In this document: positions 51,430 through 60,050 of the stretch, piece by piece
Numbering within the stretch: position 1 is the stretch's first letter
Layout: the number at the start of each line of letters is the position of its first letter
Assembly: GCA_903912525.1 (NCBI GenBank)
Contig: CAIWHK010000014.1
Location: 1 to 62,138 of the forward strand
Origin: an uncultured bacterium
GTDB taxonomy: Bacteria > Krumholzibacteriota > Krumholzibacteriia > LZORAL124-64-63
Length of the DNA: 62,138 bases
Direction of reading: 5' to 3'
Position numbers and translations under genes: made by a program
The notes under the pieces: model-generated
Database searches by the model: none
The model's input: only the letters and a program-made list of their open reading frames with translations
What the model was told of the DNA's origin: nothing

Positions 51430-52883
51430 GTGTTCTCCCTTCCCCACGTCGCCAGGACGGGGCCGGCCTCCCGCGGTTGCCGGGAGTCGGCCAGCCGCGC
51501 ATAACCCAGGTGATGCAGCGCCTCGGCCACCATGAAACAGCTGCCGGTCACCAGCACGGCGTCGGCAGGCCCCAGTTCGCGCGCCAGCCGCCGCAGCGCG
51601 CCCGGCACGTCGTCGGCGAGCGCGTAGCTCCCCGGCGCCGGCAGCCCCGTAGCCGCCGTCGCGGCGTGCAGGTTCCAGCTGTCGAGCAGCAAGCCAAGTT
51701 CGTCGCGGTTGCGCGAGCGCGGCAGCGCCACCGGCGCCGCCAGCACGCCGCCGCAGGCGCGCAGCGCGCGGCCGATCTCGACCGGCAGTTCCTTGTCGAA
51801 CATCGAACCCAGGACGACGACGCGACGGCCGCCGCACGGGCGCGCCGTGAACGCCGCCAGCGCCTCGGTCAACGCTTGTTCGTTGTGCGCCGTGTCGAAG
51901 ACCCAGTCCGGCTCGCGCAGGACGAGTTGGAACCGCCCGGGCAGGAAAAGGTCCCGCAATGCGGCGCCCGGATCGGTCGGCAGCAACTGCTCGCCCGCGT
52001 TGCCCTGCAGTTTCGCCAGTGCGAGCAGCGCCAGCGCCACGTTGCGCCGCAGCACCGGGGCGCCCGGATCAGGCAGACCGCCGAAAACGCGGTCACGCAG
52101 GGCCAGGCGCCAGGTCCCGGAGCCGCCTTCTTCGTCCTCCCAGCGCGCCACTTCGTCCAGGAAGTGGCAGGGGCTGCCGGCCTTGACCGCGGCCTCGAAG
52201 ACCTGAGGCCGCAGTTCCTGGTCGACGCCGCAGAACAGCGGCATGCCGCGCTTGAGCAGGCCGAGCTTCTCGGCGGCGATGGCCTCGCGCGTCGGCCCGA
52301 GGATGGCCTGGTGGTCCAGCCCGACCGAGGTGAGCAGGACCGCGCGCGCCGGCAGGGCGTTGCTGGCATCGAGTCGCCCGCCGAGCCCCGCCTCGCAGCA
52401 CAGGAAGTCGACGCCGGCGTCGCGCGCGATGGCCACGGACATCGCCGTCAGGACCTCGAACCAGCTGGCGCCGTGACGGTCGGCCAGCGGCCGCATGCGG
52501 TCGACGTAGTCGGAAAACACATCCGGCGGCAGCGCGTGGTCGTCGATGAGGATGCGCTCGTAGACCTGCAGCAGGTGCGGGCTGGTGTAGGTGGCGACGC
52601 GGTGCCCGGCCGCCTGGAGCAGGCGGGCCAGTGCGCGCGTCGTCGAGCCCTTGCCGTTCGTGCCGGCGACGACCAGGGTCGGCAGCCCCTGCTCGGGGTG
52701 CCCGAGGTCGGCCAGCACGGCGCTGACCCGGTCGAGCCCGGGGCGGATGCCGAACCGGTTGAGCGCGAAGAGCCAGCGCGTGGCCTCGTCCGGCGGCTGG
52801 AACGGCGGCGGCAAATCGGGGGCGATGGCCGGCTCACCGGGGTGGGCCGCACCGGCGGATCCCGGCAGTCTCTCGAGGCTCAT
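51426..52883 (-). CDS. folC: Folylpolyglutamate/dihydrofolate synthase
   Basis: 485 residues. Mur-ligase-like enzyme that adds glutamates to folate. Motifs: VVAGTNGKGSTTRALARLL, TSPHLLQVYERI, VDFLCCEAGLGGRLDASNAL, LDHQAILGPT and FDTAHNEQAL. The C-terminal domain is of usual size. ATG at 52883, six bases after the accD stop, with AAGG. Confidence 0.95.
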   Translation of the reverse strand: MSLERLPGSAGAAHPGEPAIAPDLPPPFQPPDEATRWLFALNRFGIRPGLDRVSAVLADLGHPEQGLPTLVVAGTNGKGSTTRALARLLQAAGHRVATYTSPHLLQVYERILIDDHALPPDVFSDYVDRMRPLADRHGASWFEVLTAMSVAIARDAGVDFLCCEAGLGGRLDASNALPARAVLLTSVGLDHQAILGPTREAIAAEKLGLLKRGMPLFCGVDQELRPQVFEAAVKAGSPCHFLDEVARWEDEEGGSGTWRLALRDRVFGGLPDPGAPVLRRNVALALLALAKLQGNAGEQLLPTDPGAALRDLFLPGRFQLVLREPDWVFDTAHNEQALTEALAAFTARPCGGRRVVVLGSMFDKELPVEIGRALRACGGVLAAPVALPRSRNRDELGLLLDSWNLHAATAATGLPAPGSYALADDVPGALRRLARELGPADAVLVTGSCFMVAEALHHLGYARLADSRQPREAGPVLATWGRENT

Positions 52884-52889
52884 GCGGCC

Positions 52890-53771
52890 TTACCCCCGCG
52901 GCGGCCGCCGCACCGAAACGTCACGCCCGTCGGTGAACCAATCGAGCGCCGACTCGATCGTCTGCTTGAGGTTCTTGCGCTCGCAGATGATGTCGACCAT
53001 CCCGTGCTCGAGCAGGAACTCCGAAGACTGGAAACCGGGCGGCAGGTCACCGCCGATGGTCTGCTTGATCACGCGCGGGCCGGCGAAGCAGATGAGGGCG
53101 CCCGGCTCGGCGATGTTCAGGTCGCCCAGGGTGGCGTAGCTGGCCGTGACGCCGCCGGTGGTCGGATTCGTCAGGATGGAGATGAAGGGGATGCCTTCCT
53201 TGCGCAGGCGGGCCAGCACCGCGCTGGTCTTGGCCATCTGCATCAGCGACAGCAGCGATTCCTGCATGCGCGCGCCGCCGCTCTGGCTCAGGATGATGGC
53301 GGCCTCCCGGTAGCGCAGGCTGTCCAGCAGCGCGCGGGCGATCTTCTCGCCCACCACCGAGCCCATGCTGCCGCCCATGAACGAAAAGTCCATGATGGAG
53401 GCGGAAACCGGGATACGCCCGATCTCGCCGCGGCCGGTGATGACCGCGTCTTCCTTGCCCGTCTTCAGGCGGGTGGCGCGGATGCGGTCGCGGTAGCGCT
53501 TCACGTCGCGGAAGTCGAGGGCGTCCTTGCTGACGATGCCCCGATGCGTCTCGGTCCAGCTGCCGTCGTCGAACAGCAACTCGAGATACTGTTCGGTGGT
53601 GAACTGCAGGTGGTGGCCGCAGGCGCCGCAGACCCACAGGTTGCGGTCCAGCTCGCGGTGGTAAAGGATCTCCGAGCACTGCGGGCACTTGCGCCACAGG
53701 TTGTCGGGGATGTCCTTCTTCTGCGTGCTCAGGACCTTGATGCCCTTGGCCGCCTCGTTCAACCAGGACAC
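52890..53771 (-). CDS. accD: Acetyl-CoA carboxylase carboxyltransferase beta subunit
   Basis: 293 residues. An N-terminal zinc finger (CPQC ... CGAC, about 29-51) and the crotonase-like carboxyltransferase core (FMGGSMGSVVGEKI, QSGGARMQESLLSLMQMAKT, PTTGGVTASYATLGD, GPRVIKQTIG). Part of the biotin-dependent enzyme that makes malonyl-CoA. GTG at 53771 with GGGAGG at 5 bases. accA is not in the window. A short hairpin (53798-53805 with 53816-53823) lies upstream. Confidence 0.96.
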   Translation of the reverse strand: MSWLNEAAKGIKVLSTQKKDIPDNLWRKCPQCSEILYHRELDRNLWVCGACGHHLQFTTEQYLELLFDDGSWTETHRGIVSKDALDFRDVKRYRDRIRATRLKTGKEDAVITGRGEIGRIPVSASIMDFSFMGGSMGSVVGEKIARALLDSLRYREAAIILSQSGGARMQESLLSLMQMAKTSAVLARLRKEGIPFISILTNPTTGGVTASYATLGDLNIAEPGALICFAGPRVIKQTIGGDLPPGFQSSEFLLEHGMVDIICERKNLKQTIESALDWFTDGRDVSVRRPPRG

Positions 53772-53893
53772 GGATGCCTCCCGGGAAAAGCCAGCAACGC
53801 CGGCGACGGTCCCGCCGCCGGCGCTAGTTTCGCAGAAAGGTAGCGCCCGGGACCGGGGCGTTACAACCCCTCAATTGCCCCCCGGGGCCTGTC

Positions 53894-54370
53894 TTAACCT
53901 TCGGCCAGGGTGTCCAGGTCGCAGTCCAGGATGATGGCATCCTCGCCGTTGTCGGCGTAATACCGCTTCCTGACGCCGGTTTCGTGGAAACCGTGGCGCT
54001 GGTAGAAGGCCCGGCCGGCGACATTGCCCCGCCGCACCTCCAGCGTGGCTTCGACCAGTCCCAGGGCCCGCCCGCGGCGGGCCGCCTCCCGCAGGAGGGC
54101 GGTGCCGATGCCTTGTCGCCGCCAGTGGGGATCGGCCGCGATGTTCAGCACGTGCAACTGGTCGGTCACCAGCCAGGCCATCAGGAACCCGACGACCTGC
54201 CCGTCCGCCTCGGCCGCGAGCGGCAGTCGCATGGGGTCGGGCTCCAGTTCGGACAGCAGCGCCGGCAGCGACCACGGGTCGCCGAAGCAGAGGTTCTCGA
54301 TGATGGCGACGGCGGCGAGATCCCCCGCGTCCGCCGTGCGCACGGTCACCCTGGGATGCGCTGCGGTCAC
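53894..54370 (-). CDS. rimI: Ribosomal protein alanine acetyltransferase RimI-like
   Basis: 158 residues. GNAT fold with the acetyl-CoA binding loop RRQGIGTALLREAARRG and EVRRGNVAGRAFYQRHGF, plus LCFGDPWS near the start, as in RimI. Located directly after tsaB, a frequent arrangement. GTG at 54370 overlaps the tsaB stop (GTGA), with GGGAG at 5 bases. Confidence 0.92.
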   Translation of the reverse strand: MTAAHPRVTVRTADAGDLAAVAIIENLCFGDPWSLPALLSELEPDPMRLPLAAEADGQVVGFLMAWLVTDQLHVLNIAADPHWRRQGIGTALLREAARRGRALGLVEATLEVRRGNVAGRAFYQRHGFHETGVRKRYYADNGEDAIILDCDLDTLAEG

Positions 54371-55152
54371 GTCGGCTCCCGGCGGCTCTCGTGGCCGGAC
54401 GGCGAGGCGTCGGCCATCCGCGGCGTGCAGTCGAGGTGGCGGTTGAGTTCCGCATCGGAGGCGCGCAGGTATTCCGGAAGCGCCGCGAAGACGTCGATCG
54501 CGGGCACACACCCGCGGGCCACCGCCAGCGCCAGGTCGCGCGCCGTCGCCGGATGGGCCGACGACCAGCGACGCAGGACAGGCGCCCCGCGCGCCGTCAG
54601 TTCCGGGCGCAGCGCGTCATTCGGTCCCAGCAGCAGGGAGGCACCCTCGCCGCCGTAGACCGGCAGGTCAGGATCGCTCACGACCGCACACGCCCGCTCC
54701 CACCAGGCGTCCGGCGTGGCAGCGGCCGGCTCGGCAAGCGCCTCCACCCAGCCGCCCTGCCGCCGGTAGACGGCCGCGAAGATCTCGCCGCGCCGGGCGT
54801 CCAGCGCGGGTACGGCCAGTTCGGCCTCCGGGTGTTCGGCCAGGAGCGCCGCGGCCATCGCCGCCAGGGTCGAGACCGGGTACAGCGGGCGCCCCAGCGC
54901 CCAGGCCAGCGCCTTGGCCGTGGCCACGCCGATCCGTACGCCGGTGAAGCTGCCCGGGCCGACAGTGACCGCCACGGCCGCGACCTCGCCGCGCTCGCGA
55001 CCGGCGTCGGCCAGGACATCGCCAATCACCGCCAGCAGCGCGTCGGCATAGGTGCCACCCACGTTCAGCGGCCGGTAGGCCAGCACGCCGTCGGCGTCGG
55101 CCAGCGCGAAGCGGCCCCAGCGCGTGGCGGTGTCGAGCGCCAGGGTCAGCAT
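54367..55152 (-). CDS. tsaB: tRNA threonylcarbamoyladenosine synthesis protein TsaB
   Basis: 261 residues. ASKHA-fold regulatory partner of TsaD in t6A synthesis: LTLALDTATRWGRFAL, VGPGSFTGVRIGVATAKALAWA and PALDARRGEIFAAVY. It overlaps the tsaE stop by 7 bases (55146-55152). It is in one chain with tsaE upstream and rimI downstream. Confidence 0.94.
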   Translation of the reverse strand: MLTLALDTATRWGRFALADADGVLAYRPLNVGGTYADALLAVIGDVLADAGRERGEVAAVAVTVGPGSFTGVRIGVATAKALAWALGRPLYPVSTLAAMAAALLAEHPEAELAVPALDARRGEIFAAVYRRQGGWVEALAEPAAATPDAWWERACAVVSDPDLPVYGGEGASLLLGPNDALRPELTARGAPVLRRWSSAHPATARDLALAVARGCVPAIDVFAALPEYLRASDAELNRHLDCTPRMADASPSGHESRREPT

Positions 55153-55673
55153 GCCGGGTCGCCCCCGGAAAACAGCGAGCGCCAGGGCGCCGCGGGCTCG
55201 GGCTGCCCGCGCAACTGCCAGCGACGCAGGTCCGGACCGCTGCCGGCGGTCGCCAGCAACTCCAGGCGCGGCAGCGTCCCGAGGACCGCCGTCAGCGGGC
55301 CCGGCCACTCGGCCACGACGACGGCCCCGCCGTCCTCCACCTCGTCCAGGAGGTCGGGCACGCCGATGTCCGGCAGGTCGGCCGGCGATTCGATGCGGTA
55401 GAAGTCGAGGTGGTGCACGCGCAGGCGGCCCTCGTAGGTGTTGACCAGCGTGAAGGTCGGGGACACGACCTCCGCCGTGACGCCCAGGCCGCGGCACAGG
55501 CCCTGCACGAAGCACGTCTTGCCGGCGCCCAGCCCGCCGTGCAGCAGCAGGACCTCGCCGCCGCGCAGCAAAGCGGAGGCGCGCTCACCCAGGGCTGCGG
55601 TGTCCTCGGCTCCCGTAGTCTCCACGCCGCAGGGGAACGTGGCGGCGTCGGGCACGACGTGTCCGGTGTCCAT
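55146..55673 (-). CDS. tsaE: tRNA threonylcarbamoyladenosine synthesis ATPase TsaE
   Basis: 175 residues. The P-loop (HGGLGAGKTCFVQGL) is followed by SPTFTLVNTYEG and HHLDFYRIESPADL, the family signature, and a VAEWPGP segment. It powers the TsaBD complex in making t6A37 of tRNAs. ATG at 55673 with GGAG at 5 bases; it starts 14 bases after the stop of the PorX-like gene. The C-terminal 25 residues are longer than in many homologues. Confidence 0.94.
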   Translation of the reverse strand: MDTGHVVPDAATFPCGVETTGAEDTAALGERASALLRGGEVLLLHGGLGAGKTCFVQGLCRGLGVTAEVVSPTFTLVNTYEGRLRVHHLDFYRIESPADLPDIGVPDLLDEVEDGGAVVVAEWPGPLTAVLGTLPRLELLATAGSGPDLRRWQLRGQPEPAAPWRSLFSGGDPAC

Positions 55674-55687
55674 CAACGCTCCGTGGT

Positions 55688-57247
55688 TCAGCGCGGCGTC
55701 ATGACCAGGAAGGGACAGATCATCTCTTCGAGGCTGATGCCGCCGTGCTGGAAACTGTCGCGGTACAGGCGCTCGTATTCGTGGAAATTGGTCGGGTAGA
55801 CCAGGTAGTTGCTCTCGGTCGTGACCGCGTAGTTCTCGATCGAGGTCTGCGGAGGCAACCGGTAGGCCTCGGGGTTCTTCATCAGCATGACCTTCTCTTC
55901 GTCCACGCCGAGATTGTCCCCGAACTTGTAGCGCACGTTGCTGCTCGTGTCGCGGTTGCCGCGGATCTGGATCGCACGGCGGCACAGCTTGGAGCCGTGG
56001 TCGGTCGTCAGGATGACCGTGCAGTCGCGCCGCGCCAGCGTCTTGAACACGTCGTAAAGATTCGAGTGCTCGAACCACGAGCGCATCAACGTGCGGAACG
56101 CGGCTTCATCCGGCGCCAGTTCCTTCAGGATGCGGTTCTGGCTGCGGCCGTGGGCCATCATGTCCAGGAAGTTGTAGACGCCGGCGACCAGGTGGGCGTC
56201 GCCGAGCGACCCCAGGTTGCGGTAGAGGTGATCGGTGTCGCGCGCGTCGGAAACCTTGTAGTAGCGGCTCTTGCCTGCAGCGGAGCTGCCGATGCGCTTG
56301 AGCTGCTCCTCGAGCAGGTCCGCCTCGTGGGCGTTACGGCTGCCCTCGTGGTCGGCGGCGCCGATCCACCACTGCGGGTACTTCCGCGCAATGTCCAGCG
56401 GGTAGAGCCCGGCGAACAGGGCGTTACGCGCGTACGGCGTGGCCGTCGGCAGGATCGACCAGTAGTGCCGGCGGTCCAGGTGGTAGAACGTCTCGAGCAG
56501 CGGCTCGATCATCCGCAACTGGTCCAGCCGCATGCAGTCGATCACGATCCAGAAGACCTGCTTCTTCCGCTCGATCTCGGGGGCGACCCAGGTGGCGAAG
56601 ACGTCGGGGCTCAGCAGGGGCGCGGCGCCGCCCGGCGCGGCGTTGACCCACTCGCGGTAGTTCTTGCGGACGAATTTCGCGAAGGCAAGGTTCGCCGCGG
56701 TGTACTGCTCCTCGAGCGTCTGCAGCAGCCCGTGGTCGCTGTACGCGAACAGGTCCAGGCTCCAGGTGACCAGGTCGCCGTAGATGGCCAGCCAGTCGTC
56801 GGGCGTCGAGGCCGTGGCGAAGCGATCGCCCAGCGCCATGAAGATGCTCATGTAGCTGCGCGCCACTTCCTCGCCCGCCAGCTTGCGGGCCTCGAGTTGG
56901 CGCTTCAGCGCCGAGAGGATCTGCAGCGGCGAGACGGGCTTGACCAGGTAGTCGTCGATGCGCTTGCCGATCGCGCGCGTGACCAGGTCCTCGGCCTCGC
57001 TCTTGGTGATCATGATGACCGGCACGTGCTCGTTGATCTTCCGGATCCCCTCGAGCGTCTCGAGCCCCCCCATGCCGGGCATCATCTCGTCGAGCAGGAT
57101 GGCGTCGTAGGGCGTCTCGCGCAGCATGGCCAGGGCGTCGATGCCGTTGGTCACGCCCTCGACGGCATAGCCCTTCTCGCCGAGGTAGACCACGTGCGAG
57201 CGCAGTTCCTCGATATTGTCGTCGACCCACAGGATGCGGAAGGCCAC
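55688..57247 (-). CDS. porX: PorX-like response regulator (receiver + PglZ-like domain)
   Basis: 519 residues. The receiver domain (about 1-120) has DD at 9-10, phospho-Asp53 in ILLDEMMPG and Lys in YLVKPVSP. The rest (about 160-510) is a PglZ/alkaline-phosphatase superfamily domain (VFWIVIDCMRLDQLRM, TATPYARNALFAGLYP, VILTTDHGSKL). In Bacteroidetes PorX controls type IX secretion genes. GTG at 57247 has AAAGGAG at 6 bases; a GTG at 57271, overlapping the kinase stop, would add 8 residues. Assignment of T9SS control here is by homology only. Confidence 0.88.
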   Translation of the reverse strand: MAFRILWVDDNIEELRSHVVYLGEKGYAVEGVTNGIDALAMLRETPYDAILLDEMMPGMGGLETLEGIRKINEHVPVIMITKSEAEDLVTRAIGKRIDDYLVKPVSPLQILSALKRQLEARKLAGEEVARSYMSIFMALGDRFATASTPDDWLAIYGDLVTWSLDLFAYSDHGLLQTLEEQYTAANLAFAKFVRKNYREWVNAAPGGAAPLLSPDVFATWVAPEIERKKQVFWIVIDCMRLDQLRMIEPLLETFYHLDRRHYWSILPTATPYARNALFAGLYPLDIARKYPQWWIGAADHEGSRNAHEADLLEEQLKRIGSSAAGKSRYYKVSDARDTDHLYRNLGSLGDAHLVAGVYNFLDMMAHGRSQNRILKELAPDEAAFRTLMRSWFEHSNLYDVFKTLARRDCTVILTTDHGSKLCRRAIQIRGNRDTSSNVRYKFGDNLGVDEEKVMLMKNPEAYRLPPQTSIENYAVTTESNYLVYPTNFHEYERLYRDSFQHGGISLEEMICPFLVMTPR

Positions 57248-57267
57248 AGGGACTCCTTTGCCGGCGT

Positions 57268-58518
57268 TCACGCCGGGCCGGACGGGGGCAGGGTCACCAG
57301 GAAGGTGGTGCCGTGCTGGCTGGTCGATTCGACCCTGATCTTGCCACCATGGTACTGCGTAACGATGCGCATGACGAGCGCCAGGCCCATCCCCCAGCCG
57401 CGCTTCTTGGTGGTGAAGCCGGGCTCGAAGATCTTGCGGACGTCGCGCTGCGGAATACCGCGGCCGGTATCGGCCACGTACAGGCGGATGCCGCCGTCGG
57501 GTTCATCCTCCAGCCGCACGGTGAGGGTGCCCTTGCCGTCGACGAGCGCGTCGATCCCGTTCTTGATCAGGTTCTCCAGGACCCAGCCGAGCAGGTCCCG
57601 GTTGAACAGCACGGGGTTGGTGACGGTTCCCTCGCGCCTGAGCTGCACACGGCCGCCAAGGTGGGGCAAGCGCCGCCGGAAGTACTCGATGGTGTCGTCG
57701 GCCACCCCGTTGAGGTCGGTGTCCTCGAGCTTCGGGTTCGAGCCGATCTGGCTGAACCGCGCCGACACCATGCTCAGGCGGTCGACGTCGCGGTTCAGTT
57801 CGGAGACCACGTCGTCGTTCCTGCCCAGGCGGTCCTCGAGCAGCGCCACCCAGCCCATGATCGAGGTCAGCGGCGTCCCCATCTGGTGCGCCGTCTCCTT
57901 GGCCATGCCGGCGAAAAGCGCCTTCTGCTGCGCGTCCTTCTTGCTCTGCAGCGCCCAGAGGATGACCAGGAAGAACAGGGCCATCACCATGAGCTCGAGG
58001 TACGGCATGACGCGCAATCGCTGGCTGAGCGCCGAGCGTCCGTAGTGCAGCGTGCCGAGACGCTGTCCCGTCGCATCGACGATCGCGAACGGATCCTGCT
58101 CCTGATCGTAGCTCGCCGCCAGCGAGAGGATCTCCTGGATGACGGGGTTGCTGGGATTCGACATGTTCTCGCGCAGCAGGATCTGGTAGTCGGGAACCGG
58201 GATGCCGATCACCGGCTCGTTCCACATCAGCGGACGGCCGGCGTTGTCCGTCAGGATGAACGGCACTTCGTTCTCGTTGATGATCTCGATCAGCGGTTCG
58301 ATGCCCTCGACCGACTCGGCCTTGAACAGACGGCTGGCCACGCCCGACAAGAGCCGCGTGGTCAGGAAGCTCTGCCGCTCGACGCTCTTGGAGACGCGGA
58401 AGGTGAACACCGTCGTGGCCACGACGATGCTGACGCTGCCGAGGATCAGGTACGTGTTGAACAGGTAGCGTCGCCGCAGCCACGAAGTGCCGAGCCGCGG
58501 CTTCCGTACCCTGATCAT
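57268..58518 (-). CDS. Membrane histidine kinase beside the porX-like gene
   Basis: 416 residues. Transmembrane helix at about 22-42 (YLFNTYLILGSVSIVVATTV), an extracytoplasmic domain (about 45-185), a second helix at about 188-208, then HisKA with ETAHQMGTPLTSIMGW and HATPase_c (LENLIKNGIDAL, VADTGRGIPQRD, GWGMGLALVM). The His box with QMGTPL is characteristic of FCB-type kinases such as PorY-like proteins. It is the natural partner of the PorX-like protein, and its stop overlaps an in-frame GTG upstream of it. Its ATG overlaps the serS stop (ATGA). Confidence 0.88.
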   Translation of the reverse strand: MIRVRKPRLGTSWLRRRYLFNTYLILGSVSIVVATTVFTFRVSKSVERQSFLTTRLLSGVASRLFKAESVEGIEPLIEIINENEVPFILTDNAGRPLMWNEPVIGIPVPDYQILLRENMSNPSNPVIQEILSLAASYDQEQDPFAIVDATGQRLGTLHYGRSALSQRLRVMPYLELMVMALFFLVILWALQSKKDAQQKALFAGMAKETAHQMGTPLTSIMGWVALLEDRLGRNDDVVSELNRDVDRLSMVSARFSQIGSNPKLEDTDLNGVADDTIEYFRRRLPHLGGRVQLRREGTVTNPVLFNRDLLGWVLENLIKNGIDALVDGKGTLTVRLEDEPDGGIRLYVADTGRGIPQRDVRKIFEPGFTTKKRGWGMGLALVMRIVTQYHGGKIRVESTSQHGTTFLVTLPPSGPA

Positions 58519-59774
58519 CCGATGTACTCCAGCCCGCCCATGTACGGCCGCAGCACGTCGGGCACCCGGATGCGCCCATCGCCGGTCTGGTAGTTCTCCA
58601 TGATGGCCACCAGCACGCGCGGCAGGGCCAGGCCCGAGCCGTTGATCGTGTGCACGTAGCCCTTGTCGCTGCCGCCCTTGAAGCGAATGCCGGCGCGGCG
58701 CGCCTGGAAGTCCGTGAAGTTGCTGCACGAAGACACTTCCAGCCACTTGCCGACGCCCTGCGCCCAGACCTCGAGATCGTAGCACTTGGAGGCAGCAAAG
58801 CTGAGGTCGCCGGTGGCCAGCGCCAGGACGCGGTACGGCAGATCCAGCTTCTGCAGCAGTTCCTCGGCATCGGCGGTCAGTTTCTCCAGTTCCTCCCACG
58901 ACGTCTCGGGGGCGACGAATTTCACCATCTCCACCTTGTGGAACTGGTGCACGCGCAGCAGGCCGCGCGTGTCTTTTCCCGCTGCTCCGGCTTCGCGGCG
59001 GAAGCAGGGCGAGAACGCGCAGTACTTCAGCGGCAGCTGCGCGGCATCGATGGTCTCCTGCATGTGCACGTTGGTGACCGAGACCTCGGCGGTCGGGATC
59101 AGGTACAGGTTGTCGACCTGGCAGTGGTACATGTCCTCGGCCAGCTTCGGCAGCTGGCCGGTGCCCTGCATCGCCTCGGGGTTCACCAGGTACGGGATGT
59201 TGAACTCGGTGTAGCCCTGCTCCAGGTGCACGTCGAGGAACCAGTTGATGAGCGCGCGCTCGAGGCGGGCGCCCTGGCCCGACAGCACGGTGAAGCCGCT
59301 GCCGCTCATGCGGACGGCGCGCTCGGGATGGAAGATGCCCAGCTCGGCGGCCAGGTCCCAGTGCGGCACGACCGGGTGCTTCGGCTCGGTGACCTCGCCC
59401 CAGGTGCGCACGATGACGTTGTTCTCCTCGCCGCCCTCGGGGACCGACTCGTGCGGCAGGTTGGGGATGCGCAGGTAGAGCTGCTCGACCTCGGCCTCGA
59501 GTGCGACGGCATCGTCCTTCAGCTGCTTGAGGCGGTCGGAGACGGCCTTCATCTCGTTGATGGCGGCCGTGGCGTCGCCCCCGGCCTTCTTGACGTCACT
59601 GATGGCGCGGTTGGCGCGGTTGGCCTCGGCCTGCAGGGACTCGGTCTCCTGCAGCGCGGCGCGGCGGGCGGCGTCCTTGTCGTAGTAGGATTGGATGTCG
59701 ACGGACTCGCGCTTGAGGGCGACGGCGCGCACCACCTGGTCGCGGTTCTCTCGCAGGAACTTGCGGTCGAGCAA
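58515..59774 (-). CDS. serS: Seryl-tRNA synthetase
   Basis: 419 residues. Starting with LLDRKFLRENRDQVVRAV, it has the N-terminal coiled-coil arm (about 30-105) and class II motifs: FSPCFRREAGAAGKDTRGLL (motif 2), and NGSGLALPRVLVAIMENYQ (motif 3). TTG at 59774 has GAGGTG at 6 bases; no ATG or GTG fits, and the longer frame does not match the family. It charges tRNA-Ser (and tRNA-Sec, if selenocysteine is used here). Confidence 0.95.
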   Translation of the reverse strand: MLDRKFLRENRDQVVRAVALKRESVDIQSYYDKDAARRAALQETESLQAEANRANRAISDVKKAGGDATAAINEMKAVSDRLKQLKDDAVALEAEVEQLYLRIPNLPHESVPEGGEENNVIVRTWGEVTEPKHPVVPHWDLAAELGIFHPERAVRMSGSGFTVLSGQGARLERALINWFLDVHLEQGYTEFNIPYLVNPEAMQGTGQLPKLAEDMYHCQVDNLYLIPTAEVSVTNVHMQETIDAAQLPLKYCAFSPCFRREAGAAGKDTRGLLRVHQFHKVEMVKFVAPETSWEELEKLTADAEELLQKLDLPYRVLALATGDLSFAASKCYDLEVWAQGVGKWLEVSSCSNFTDFQARRAGIRFKGGSDKGYVHTINGSGLALPRVLVAIMENYQTGDGRIRVPDVLRPYMGGLEYIG

Positions 59775-59882
59775 CGGGACACCTCGCAGGGAAGCGGACG
59801 GATGCCGGCAGCCGGCCTGCCAAAGAGGCCGGAAGACGCAATAAACGCGCCCCGCGCCACGGGTTCCGGCGGGAAAATGGTT

Positions 59883-59911
59883 TTGCATTCCGCGGCGGCG
59901 ACTGCTAAGAA
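59883..59911 (+). promoter_or_regulatory. Possible pyrF promoter
   Basis: TTGCAT (59883-59888), 17 bases, TAAGAA (59906-59911), about 140 bases upstream of the pyrF start. Moderate match only; the divergent serS promoter is not recognisable. Confidence 0.3.
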
Positions 59912-60050
59912 GGTTAGTCACAGGAACAAGGCGGCGGCAAGGCAAATCAGGGCCTTCCGCGCCCGTTCAGCCGCCGCCTGCGCCCCGCGGGCGCGCCCCC
60001 TGACTGCCCTGCCGGAGCCGTGCCGGCAGCGGCCTTCCGAACGAGGCACG

